Shown here: one piece after another, positions 49,734-57,525 of the stretch
Layout: each line of letters starts with the position of its first letter
Position numbering within the stretch: position 1 is the first letter of the stretch
Origin: JAAZBW01 sp035647855
Lineage (GTDB): Bacteria; Actinomycetota; Actinomycetes; Actinomycetales; Actinomycetaceae
NCBI GenBank assembly: GCA_035647855.1
Contig: DASRMP010000053.1
Location: 21,716 to 85,715, forward strand
DNA length: 64,000 nucleotides
Reading direction: 5' to 3'
Notes under the pieces: generated by a model
What the model was told of the DNA's origin: nothing
The model's database searches: none
Seen by the model: only the letters and a program-made list of their open reading frames with translations
Program-made: the position numbers and the translations under genes

Positions 49734-52700
49734 GTGTTCGTGATGGACAAGCGCGTGTTCTGGACCGCCTCGGACATCGCTGCAGCGGCCGAGTGCGAGT
49801 ACGGGCTGCTACGGGCGCTCGACTACCGTCTCGGGTGGGCGGAGGAGATCGACATCGTCGCGGACCCCCTGACCGAGCACATCGCAACGCTCGGGGAGCG
49901 GCACGAAGCCGCGATGCTCGCGGATTTCCGGGCCACGCATGAGGCGTTGGCCGGGACGGGCGCACCCGGCGTCGTCGTCGAGATCGAGCGTGTCCTCCCG
50001 CCGTACACCGAGGCCAAGCTGCGGGCGGCCGCCGCCGCCACTGCCGCCGCACTGGACGACCCCGAGACCGCCGTGGTCTACCAGGCCGCGTTCTTCGACG
50101 GCGACTTCTTCGGGTACGCGGACTTCGTCGAGAGGCGCAACGACGGCTGGGGCGTCAGCGACGCCAAGCTCGCACGCCAGGCGAAGCCGAGGGCGTTGCT
50201 GCAGCTCGGCGCGTACGTCTCGCAACTGCGCGCCCTCGGCGTCCAGGTCTCGGACCGGGTCTCTCTCCTGCTGGGCACCGGCGAGAGGGAGGACTTCAGG
50301 GTCGCGGACATCCTGCCCGTGTTCGGGGAACGCCGCGGACGGCTCCTGAACCTGTTCGACAAGCACATCGGCGCGGGATCACCGGTCGCCTGGGGTGACG
50401 ACCGAGTGGTCGCCTGCGGCGCCTGTGACGAGTGCAGGCACGCGGCCGCCGAGGCGGAGGACATCATCCTGGTGGCCGGCTTACGGATGGAGCAGCGCCG
50501 CAGGCTTCGCAATGAGGGAGTCCAAACTGTGGCGGACCTCGCCACCGCGCAGGAGAAGCCGCAAGGTATGGCGCCGGAGACTTTCACGAAACTGCGGGCC
50601 CAGGCGCGCCTCCAGTGGCACAACCTTCAGGGTGGCGATGACGCGCCGCTCACCTACGAGTTCACCCCGACGGCGGAAACCATCCTCGCGGCGCTGCCCG
50701 CCCCCTCCGAGGGGGACCTGTTCTTCGACTTCGAGGGCGACCCGCTGTACGGCGAAGACAACGCCGATTCCTGGTTCGGTCTCGAATACCTGTGGGGCAC
50801 GCTCGACACGCACGGGCGATACGAGCCGATCTGGGCACACGACTCCGCCGGCGAGCGGGAAGCGCTCATCCGATTCATGGATGGGGTGGCGGGCGTGCGC
50901 GAGCAGCATCCGGACATGCACATCTACCACTACGCGCCCTACGAGACGTCCGCGCTGAAACGGCTCGTCGCCCGCTACCAGATTCGCGAGAAGGAGCTTG
51001 ACGATCTTCTGCGCTCGGAGGTGTTCGTCGACCTGTATGCGACCGTGCGCGGCTCCGTGCTTGTCTCGACGCCCTCGTACAGCATCAAGAAACTCGAGCC
51101 GCTCTACATGGGTGACGAACTCCGATCCGACGACGACGAGTCGGTCTCCGAGGGCGGCGCCTCCGTGGTTGCCTACCAGGCCTTCCGCGAGGAGCGGGCC
51201 TCCGATCCGGCCGCGGCCGCGAGACGGCTCGACGCCCTCGCGGACTACAACAGGTACGACTGTCTCTCAACCCTGCGCCTCCGCGCCTGGCTCCTGGACC
51301 GCGCCCGGGAACTCGACCTGCCGGAGCCGGTGCCCCGGACGCTCGCCATCGAGGGTGAGGAGTTGTCCGACCAGGACCCCGTGTTCGTGGCCCTCATGGA
51401 GAAGGCGGGGGAGAAACGGTCCGGGCGCACGGCGGAGCAGCAGGCGCACGCCATGCTCGCGACATCCATCGACTACTACCGCCGCGAACGGAAGCAGTTC
51501 TGGTGGGAGCACTTCGACCGGCTCATCCGTCCCGTCGCCGATTGGCGCGGTGCTCGGGACCTGTTCATCGTGGAGAGCACCGAAGTGGTCCAGGATTGGC
51601 GCCCTCCGGAGGGGAGACAGCGGAATTGGCGCCGGTGCCTGCGGCTGATCGGCGACTGGACGCCGGGCAGCAAAGACAACGCGATGGCGACTGAAGTCTA
51701 CGAGCGTCCGGGCACGCATCCACTTCACGGTCCGGAGGGCGCGATCTACGGCGCTTGCAGGAGCGTGCAAATCGAGCACGACCCGGCGGACCCGCGCGTC
51801 GTCCTGGTCACGGAGACGTGCAAACCCGGTGAGACGTTCGCCGAGCACCCCGTGGCGCTCGTCCCGGCCTCTCCGCCGCGGACCACAGTGATCGAGGAGG
51901 CGATCAAGGAGGTATGTGGCGCCGCAGCTGAATCGTCCCGGTATCCGGAGTCGGCAGCTCTTGACATCCTCGCCCGCAGAGCGCCGCGGCTGCGCGCCGG
52001 AGCCCGCCTGCCCGATGGAGGGGACCCGATGGAGAACGTGGTCGCCGCGCTGCGCGGCATGGACGACTCGTACGTCGCCATCCAGGGCCCACCGGGAACC
52101 GGTAAGACCTACACGGGCTCGCGCGTCATCAAAGAGCTCGTGGAGGGACACGGCTGGCGGGTGGGCGTCGTGGCGCAGTCGCACGCCGTCGTCGAGAACA
52201 TGCTGACGGCGATCGTGAAGGCGGGACTGGACCCGGCGCTCGTGGGCAAGAGTAAGAACGGGGCGGAGCGCACGTGGACGGACATCCCCGATAACGTCAA
52301 GCAGCGCGCGGAATTCCTCTCCGAGCACCAGGGAAGTGGTTGCGTCCTCGGCGGCACGGCTTGGACCTTTGCGCACGCGGAGCTGATCGAACGCGGCGGA
52401 CTCGATCTCCTCGTCATCGACGAGGCCGGGCAGTTCTCGCTCGCACCCACGCTGGGTGTCTCGGTCGCGGCGAAGCGGCTGCTCCTTCTCGGCGATCCGC
52501 AGCAACTCCCGCAGGTCACGCAGGGGACGCACGCAGAGCCGGTGGACGAGTCCGCGCTTGGCTGGCTCCTGGGCGAGCAGCGGACCATTCCGGGGGAATT
52601 CGGGTACTTCCTCGCAGAGACCTACCGAATGCACCCGGCTCTGTGCGAGAAGGTCTCGGTCCTCGCGTACGAGGGCCGACTCACTTCGGCCCCTGCGGCG

Positions 52701-53297
52701 TCCGCGCGGTCGCTCGAGACCGTGGAGCCGGGTCTGACCGTCGTCGAAGTGGAGCACGTGGGCAACCGAACGGAGTCGCCGGAGGAGGCGATCGCCGTCG
52801 TCGGCGAGGTGAAGGCCCACCTGGGGCGCCTGTGGACGAATCCCGACGACCCCTCCACGCCCCGGCCGCTCTCCCAGCAGGACGTGCTGGTGGTCGCGCC
52901 GTACAACGCGCAGGTGGCGCTCATCCGCAGGGCGATGGACCGCGCGGGCCTCCGCGACGTGCGAGTGGGGACGGTGGACAAGTTCCAGGGGCAGGAGGCC
53001 GCTCTCGTCATCTTCTCGACGACGGCGTCCTCGCACGGCGACGTACCGCGCGGAATGGGCTTCCTCCTGAACCGGAACCGCGTGAACGTCTCGGTGTCCC
53101 GCGGCCAGTGGAAGGCCGTGATCGTGCGTTCGGCCGCGTTGACGGCGTACATGCCGACGAGCACACACGGACTGCTCGATCTCGGAGCCTTCATCGGCCT
53201 GTGCAAGGGCTCCGGCCGGGGTCGCGCAGTCGGGCCGCGCCGTCCTGCGGGAAGAGTGCATCCGGTACGTTGGGATCCGTGGAACAGCCCAGAGTGA
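49734..53297 (+). CDS. TM0106-family RecB-like nuclease with SF1 helicase
   Basis: An 1187-residue multidomain protein. The N-terminal third is a TM0106-type RecB-like nuclease (GYADFVERRND, VSDAKLAR, QLGAYVSQLRALG) with a CGACDECRHA cysteine cluster, typical of an Fe-S site together with an early Cys (AAECEYGLL). FFDFEGDP near residue 330 begins a RNase-H-like/DEDD exonuclease domain. The C-terminal third is an SF1B helicase: IQGPPGTGKT, LLVIDEAGQFSL, GTVDKFQGQEA and NRNRVNVSVSRGQ. The GTG at 49734 has GAGGAG 6 bp away. DNA repair or nucleic-acid defence are possible roles. Confidence 0.88.
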   Translation: MFVMDKRVFWTASDIAAAAECEYGLLRALDYRLGWAEEIDIVADPLTEHIATLGERHEAAMLADFRATHEALAGTGAPGVVVEIERVLPPYTEAKLRAAAAATAAALDDPETAVVYQAAFFDGDFFGYADFVERRNDGWGVSDAKLARQAKPRALLQLGAYVSQLRALGVQVSDRVSLLLGTGEREDFRVADILPVFGERRGRLLNLFDKHIGAGSPVAWGDDRVVACGACDECRHAAAEAEDIILVAGLRMEQRRRLRNEGVQTVADLATAQEKPQGMAPETFTKLRAQARLQWHNLQGGDDAPLTYEFTPTAETILAALPAPSEGDLFFDFEGDPLYGEDNADSWFGLEYLWGTLDTHGRYEPIWAHDSAGEREALIRFMDGVAGVREQHPDMHIYHYAPYETSALKRLVARYQIREKELDDLLRSEVFVDLYATVRGSVLVSTPSYSIKKLEPLYMGDELRSDDDESVSEGGASVVAYQAFREERASDPAAAARRLDALADYNRYDCLSTLRLRAWLLDRARELDLPEPVPRTLAIEGEELSDQDPVFVALMEKAGEKRSGRTAEQQAHAMLATSIDYYRRERKQFWWEHFDRLIRPVADWRGARDLFIVESTEVVQDWRPPEGRQRNWRRCLRLIGDWTPGSKDNAMATEVYERPGTHPLHGPEGAIYGACRSVQIEHDPADPRVVLVTETCKPGETFAEHPVALVPASPPRTTVIEEAIKEVCGAAAESSRYPESAALDILARRAPRLRAGARLPDGGDPMENVVAALRGMDDSYVAIQGPPGTGKTYTGSRVIKELVEGHGWRVGVVAQSHAVVENMLTAIVKAGLDPALVGKSKNGAERTWTDIPDNVKQRAEFLSEHQGSGCVLGGTAWTFAHAELIERGGLDLLVIDEAGQFSLAPTLGVSVAAKRLLLLGDPQQLPQVTQGTHAEPVDESALGWLLGEQRTIPGEFGYFLAETYRMHPALCEKVSVLAYEGRLTSAPAASARSLETVEPGLTVVEVEHVGNRTESPEEAIAVVGEVKAHLGRLWTNPDDPSTPRPLSQQDVLVVAPYNAQVALIRRAMDRAGLRDVRVGTVDKFQGQEAALVIFSTTASSHGDVPRGMGFLLNRNRVNVSVSRGQWKAVIVRSAALTAYMPTSTHGLLDLGAFIGLCKGSGRGRAVGPRRPAGRVHPVRWDPWNSPE

Positions 53298-54187
53298 CCC
53301 TGGTGACGAGCAGTGATCTGCCGAACCTCTCCGACGATTTCGACGGTATTCTCGAGGCTCTGCGCGAGAGGAAGATCGACCCACGGATCGCCGTCTGGGA
53401 CGATCCAGACGTGGATTGGCAGGACGCCGGGCTCGCCATCATCCTCACGGTTACGGACTTCGCCGAGCGTGCCGACGAATTCTTCGAGTGGGCGGAATCC
53501 GTGCCGAAGGTGCTGAACGATCCGCGGGTCCTCCGATGGAGTTCCGACAAGCACAGCCTGATCGAACTCGAACGGCGCGGCATGCCCACCATCACAACGA
53601 TGTGGCTGGAGCCGGATGCTGGCCTCTCGAAGCACCAGATCCACACTCGGATGCCGGCGAATGGCGACTTCGTGGTCAAGTCCTCCCGGTCTTCGAACCG
53701 CCACACGACGGGCCGCTACACCGCCGTGGACGCACGCTCCCGCGGTGCCGCCATCGAGCACGCCGGGAACATCCTCAAGCAGGGGAACGCGGCGCTCGTC
53801 CAGCGCTACGTGCAATCGATCGACCAGCAGGGCGAGGTGTCGCTCGTCTACCTCAATGGTCTCTACTCGCACGCCATCTCCAAGGAGGCGGTGCTGCAGA
53901 CAGAGGCGGACCCAGGCACGCGGCCGCTGTCGCGCGCCTATCCGCACCAAATCTCCGACGCCGAACGGCACCTCAGCGAGGACGCCCGGGCGGCCCTCCA
54001 TGCGGCGATCCGGGAACTGACAGGACGCGATCACCTGCTCATCTACACGCGGATCGACATCGTAGAGAACGAGGGCAAACTCGAGGTCCTCGAAGTCAAT
54101 CTTATGGATGTGACGCTCTACCTCTCCGTCGTCGACGGCGCGCTGGAACGTTTCGCCGATGCGATCGCGGTCCGCGCCTTCTGGTGA
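53279..54187 (+). CDS. ATP-grasp domain protein (RimK/DcsG-like)
   Basis: A 302-residue protein. Features of the ATP-grasp fold are FVVKSSRSSNRHTTGRY (Lys for ATP), GNAALVQRYVQSIDQQGEVSLVYL (acidic lid region) and LEVLEVNLMDVTLYL, with the metal-binding Glu and Asn in LEVLEVN. GTG 53279 gives an N-terminus (MEQPRVTLVTSSDLP) like those of relatives; GTG 53294, with a 4-bp overlap, is the alternative. It probably joins a carboxylate to an amine or thiol, substrates unknown. It is coupled to the TM0106-type gene, 18-bp overlap. Confidence 0.85.
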   Translation: MEQPRVTLVTSSDLPNLSDDFDGILEALRERKIDPRIAVWDDPDVDWQDAGLAIILTVTDFAERADEFFEWAESVPKVLNDPRVLRWSSDKHSLIELERRGMPTITTMWLEPDAGLSKHQIHTRMPANGDFVVKSSRSSNRHTTGRYTAVDARSRGAAIEHAGNILKQGNAALVQRYVQSIDQQGEVSLVYLNGLYSHAISKEAVLQTEADPGTRPLSRAYPHQISDAERHLSEDARAALHAAIRELTGRDHLLIYTRIDIVENEGKLEVLEVNLMDVTLYLSVVDGALERFADAIAVRAFW

Positions 54188-54225
54188 TTCTCGCGGGGCG
54201 GGTGATCGAGGACACGCCTGCGCGA

Positions 54226-54255
54226 TTGGGAGCCCATGGGCCCAACCGGTAGCAT
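54226..54255 (+). promoter_or_regulatory. Promoter of tRNA-His
   Basis: TTGGGA (54226) and TAGCAT (54250) are 18 bp apart and 39 bp before the tRNA 5' end. ACCGGTAGCAT (54245-54255) repeats the element before tmRNA exactly. Confidence 0.55.
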
Positions 54256-54293
54256 GGGAGATTGCCGCCCATACCTCCATGGCATGGACGCAT

Positions 54294-54370
54294 GGTGACC
54301 GTAGTTCAGTTGGTAGAGCACCTGGTTGTGGTCCAGGATGTCGCGGGTTCAAGTCCCGTCGGTCACCCCA
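54294..54370 (+). tRNA. tRNA-His (GTG)
   Basis: The cloverleaf is complete: acceptor GTGACCG with CGGTCAC, D-arm TAGTTCAGTTGGTAGAGC, anticodon loop TTGTGGT (GTG), T-arm GCGGGTTCAAGTCCCGT and an encoded CCA end. The additional G(-1) at 54294, opposite C73, is the histidine identity pair. The 3' end overlaps the integrase gene stop on the other strand, which places an integration site here. Confidence 0.97.
54351..54370. other. Probable attachment site (att) at the 3' end of tRNA-His
   Basis: The tRNA 3' end is intact and the recombinase coding strand starts within it, so insertion restored the tRNA and left one att copy here. The second copy was looked for in 56-64 kb by eye (GGTTCAAGTCCCGTC, GGTCACCCCA) and not found; it is expected beyond 64 kb. 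Confidence 0.55.
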
Positions 54371-56042
54371 AATGGGTCAGGTTTGAACTTTCGACCAAGG
54401 GACCGCCCTTGGTCGAGGTTCGAGCCTGGCTCAACTTTCTTGCCTCGGCGGCCCAGGTGAGGGCGTCGGCCTGCAAGCCTTCGATGCTCAGCCCGTCGTA
54501 CGGCGTCTTGTAGCCGACCCGAACGTCGTTGTCCTCATCGACATAAATCGCCGTGAACAGCGCCTGGTTGCACAGACGACGGTTCGCGTCGTCAGCCTTC
54601 TTGTAAATGTCGGCCGCATTCGACAGCAGAGTCAACGCGTCGTCCAAGTTCGCCCGAGCGAAGGCGTACTCCCCGTGGTGGGCGTCGATCCGGTTCTGGA
54701 TCGTCTCCAGCGATGCCGTGATCCGATCCTGCTCCCGCTTGAGCAACTCCAACGGGACCGCTCCCGCGTAGTGAGCACGGAGCAGCTTCTCCTGCTCGTC
54801 TTCGAGCTGGGTCCGACGCGTGGCGAGGTCCGCCAGTTCCGCGGCACCCTCGGACATCATCTCGTCGAACCGTGCGTGCAGCATCGACGAGAGCGCCTGC
54901 TTGGTCTCCGCGCTGATCTGGACGTGATCGTAGAACTGCTCCACGAGTCGCTCGACGTGCTCGATGAGCATCGCTTGACGGGTACAGTCACCCCTACCGC
55001 CGTGCCTGCTCGCGCACACGAAGTACGGATAGATCGTGCCCTGGCTACTCTTCGCGTTGCACACGATCAGGCGCGAGCCGCACTGCCCGCAGAACACAGA
55101 GCCTTTCAGGTAGTGATCGTGCACTTGCGTCGCGTCCGCCGCCGACCGGTGAGTGCCGAGCACGGTCTGCACCTGATCCCACACCTCGTTCGGGACGAGC
55201 GCTTCGTGGACTCCGGCGTAGGTGACGCCTTGATAGCGGACGCAGCCCTTGTAGTACGGGTTCGTGAGCATCCGATGCACCGACGACTTGCCAATGGGCT
55301 GAGAAGGACGACGCGGGGAAGGTGCTGTCGTCAGCCCCCGCGCCACTAACTCGTGGTGGAGCTGGCTCGTCGACCAATCCCCGGACGCGAACACCTGGAA
55401 GGCCCACCGAACCAGCGGTGCACGTTCCTCGTCCAGCTCGACGGTGCGCACCTCACGGCCAAACTCGTCACGCACTCCGATGTTGCGGTATCCGATAGGT
55501 GCCTTCGACACTGTCCCGCCCTGCGCGGCCTTCTGTGACAGACCCTTGACGACCTCCGTGGCCAGGTTGCGCGAGTAGAACTCGGCGATCGACGACATGA
55601 TGCCGTGCAGCAGCATCCCCGAGGGCGTCTCGTCAATGTTTTCAGTCGCTGACACCAGGGTGACCCCGGCGTCCTTGAGCGCGAGGTGGATGGTCACGTC
55701 GTCTGCGCGGTTGCGGGCCAGCCGGTCGACCTTGTGGACGATGCAGTAGTTCGTTTTGTGCTTCGTGACGTACTGGATCATCCGCATCAGTTCTGGCCGG
55801 TCGGCCTTGCGGGCAGACTCGCCCGCGTCGACGAACTCCTCGACGATGGTCGCGCCGAGTTGGTCGGCCTTGCGCTGGTTGGCCTCGCGCTGGGCTGGGA
55901 TCGAGAAGCCTTCGGCGCTGCCGCCCTTCTCTGCCTGCTCCTTGGTCGAGACACGGAGGTAGGAGACGGCGATCGCCCCAACGAACGGTGTTGGGGCAAC
56001 GAGACTGTCTATCGCGGCGCGGCTCGCATCGGTGGTCGTCAT
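54363..56042 (-). CDS. Large serine recombinase/integrase
   Basis: A 559-residue serine integrase. The resolvase domain has SYLRVSTKEQ with catalytic Ser32 and VHKVDRLARNRADDV. A recombinase domain follows (GYRNIGVRDEFGREV), then a zinc ribbon with FCGQCGSRL and CASRHGGRGDC, and a C-terminal coiled coil. The stop codon lies within the 3' end of tRNA-His, read in the opposite direction. It catalyses insertion and excision of the element that runs to the end of the window. Serine integrases using tRNA sites are less usual than tyrosine ones. Confidence 0.92.
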   Translation of the reverse strand: MTTTDASRAAIDSLVAPTPFVGAIAVSYLRVSTKEQAEKGGSAEGFSIPAQREANQRKADQLGATIVEEFVDAGESARKADRPELMRMIQYVTKHKTNYCIVHKVDRLARNRADDVTIHLALKDAGVTLVSATENIDETPSGMLLHGIMSSIAEFYSRNLATEVVKGLSQKAAQGGTVSKAPIGYRNIGVRDEFGREVRTVELDEERAPLVRWAFQVFASGDWSTSQLHHELVARGLTTAPSPRRPSQPIGKSSVHRMLTNPYYKGCVRYQGVTYAGVHEALVPNEVWDQVQTVLGTHRSAADATQVHDHYLKGSVFCGQCGSRLIVCNAKSSQGTIYPYFVCASRHGGRGDCTRQAMLIEHVERLVEQFYDHVQISAETKQALSSMLHARFDEMMSEGAAELADLATRRTQLEDEQEKLLRAHYAGAVPLELLKREQDRITASLETIQNRIDAHHGEYAFARANLDDALTLLSNAADIYKKADDANRRLCNQALFTAIYVDEDNDVRVGYKTPYDGLSIEGLQADALTWAAEARKLSQARTSTKGGPLVESSNLTHLG

Positions 56043-56220
56043 GGCTCTTCTCCACAGTCACTAGTTCTGCCGACGCGGACTGATGAGTCGAGGGATGTTG
56101 ATCGTAAGAAGAGCCCGAAGGCTGTAGGACTAGGCCGAGTCGGCCACGTTTGCTTTGCCTCGCCACAAGGGCGAAGCGCTAGGACCACAACATCCGCCAT
56201 CCGCGACGGATGCATACATT

Positions 56221-56427
56221 CTACGACGAAGGCTCCACTGAAGCACGCGGGCGCTTCGATGTCGTCGTTCCTCCCGAGGGGCACGACCCGGACCGTTGGA
56301 GCGCGATACGGATGAGTAACTCGCTGAGCTTGTCGAGGTCGGGGGGTTCGTGGAAGTCGGCGCGGATCGTCAGCTCGCGCTCGCTCTGCTGACGCTGCCC
56401 GGTCTTTCGTATGTACCGCCGCGTCAT
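56221..56427 (-). CDS. Small integrative-element protein (68 aa)
   Basis: A 68-residue basic protein, MTRRYIRKTGQRQQSEREL at the N-terminus. It is similar in layout to short hypotheticals found next to conjugative-element genes in actinobacteria (basic start, PPDLDKLSELLIRIALQR helix). ATG 56427 lies 2 bp after the DUF4913 stop and GAGGTG is upstream. The C-terminal part is low-complexity. Function unknown; a 178-bp stretch without gene separates it from the integrase. Confidence 0.6.
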   Translation of the reverse strand: MTRRYIRKTGQRQQSERELTIRADFHEPPDLDKLSELLIRIALQRSGSCPSGGTTTSKRPRASVEPSS

Positions 56428-56429
56428 GC

Positions 56430-57008
56430 TCACACCTCGCCGGTGTCAGATTCGAAGGCCGCGAAGAAGGCATCTTCGGCCTCCTGGCGCGCTGCGACCT
56501 GATCGAGCACGAACCGCACGAAGTCTTCGTCGCGGTCTGTGATGGGTAAGTCCTCGACGGGCGCGGCGGGGTCTTCTCCGGGCCAACTCGTCTGGCGGGT
56601 TGGCCGATCCCTGTCAAGGCGTGTGCCGCAGGCGGCGACCCAGTCTCGAAGCCGGGCTCGTGCATCTGCGAAGTCGCGGTGCCACCCGAGGGGCGCTGAG
56701 CCGTCCTGCTCGGCGTCGTAGGCGGATAACCAGTGCAGGTGCAGGGCGGACAGCTCCCAGAGGAGTTCGGGGTGCCGATGCCAGTACGGCGGCACGACGC
56801 TGGCTGTAAGACCGTAGGTGTGGCGAAGCCAGTCCACCCAGCGGTTGAGTTCGAGCAGCTCCGTTTCAAGATCATTAGCCGTGAGTAGATTCCAGTTGAC
56901 CGGATGCGGCGGCTCAGGAGTATCGAAACGAGGCGACCGTGTTTCTGCCTCGGGCGGCAGGTCATCGTGTTCGGGGCCGAGCGAGTCGGTCATGGTCTCC
57001 CCGCTCAC
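56430..57008 (-). CDS. DUF4913-like protein of the integrative element
   Basis: A 192-residue protein. The middle (LNRWVDWLRHTYG, VVPPYWHRHPELLWELSALHLHWLSAY and LGWHRDFADARARLRDWVA) shows the conserved Trp/His pattern of DUF4913, a family of actinobacterial plasmid and element proteins. The N- and C-termini are acidic. GTG 57008 overlaps the stop of the SSB gene; ATG 56993 is also possible. The function of the family is unknown. Confidence 0.75.
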   Translation of the reverse strand: MSGETMTDSLGPEHDDLPPEAETRSPRFDTPEPPHPVNWNLLTANDLETELLELNRWVDWLRHTYGLTASVVPPYWHRHPELLWELSALHLHWLSAYDAEQDGSAPLGWHRDFADARARLRDWVAACGTRLDRDRPTRQTSWPGEDPAAPVEDLPITDRDEDFVRFVLDQVAARQEAEDAFFAAFESDTGEV

Positions 57009-57442
57009 ATTCCGATGGTCGCGGCGTTCGACGGAGCGGAACGCTGTGGCGCGGTGAAGGCAGCGCCATTTCGGCCAGAGTTGCGCTCGGTTCGATCTAC
57101 CTCGTAGCGCGTGCGCGCCAGGTCGTGGCCGATGCGAGTTGCGATGAACTCCTCACCTTCGTAGCGCTGTCCGTTGCGCTCGTAGGAGTACTCCCGTACA
57201 CGGCCGTCGGCGATGATGTTGTCGCCCTTGGCGATCCGCTCGGCCCCCTGCTCGGCCGCCCCGCGATATGCGATGAGGTCGTGGAAGGTGGTCTCTAACT
57301 GTGTGAAGGTGTTGTCGGGCTCCTTCCGGTAGTGCTCGATGCCGACCTTCATGTAGAGCCGCGCGTCCCCACGTTGGGTGTAGCTCAGCTGCGGCTCCGA
57401 GGCGACGAAACCCGAAATGGATTGATGAGTGCGAATGGCCAT
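57005..57442 (-). CDS. ssb: Single-stranded DNA-binding protein of the element
   Basis: A 145-residue OB-fold SSB. The N-terminal part (IRTHQSISGFVASEPQLSYTQRGDARLYMKVGIE) and middle (FHDLIAYRGAAEQGAERIAKGDNIIADGRVREYSYERNGQRYEGEEF) match SSB strands and the L45 loop region. The tail is short and lacks the acidic DDDxPF tip of housekeeping SSB. ATG 57442 has AGGAGGAGG upstream. It should coat the transferred strand. Confidence 0.85.
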   Translation of the reverse strand: MAIRTHQSISGFVASEPQLSYTQRGDARLYMKVGIEHYRKEPDNTFTQLETTFHDLIAYRGAAEQGAERIAKGDNIIADGRVREYSYERNGQRYEGEEFIATRIGHDLARTRYEVDRTERNSGRNGAAFTAPQRSAPSNAATIGM

Positions 57443-57525
57443 GATGGCCTCCTCCTGATCTCAGGCAGCCAGCTCGTCGTGGCCGCTGTATCAGGCAGGT
57501 GCGCTCCCGCACTCAGACCGTGGTG

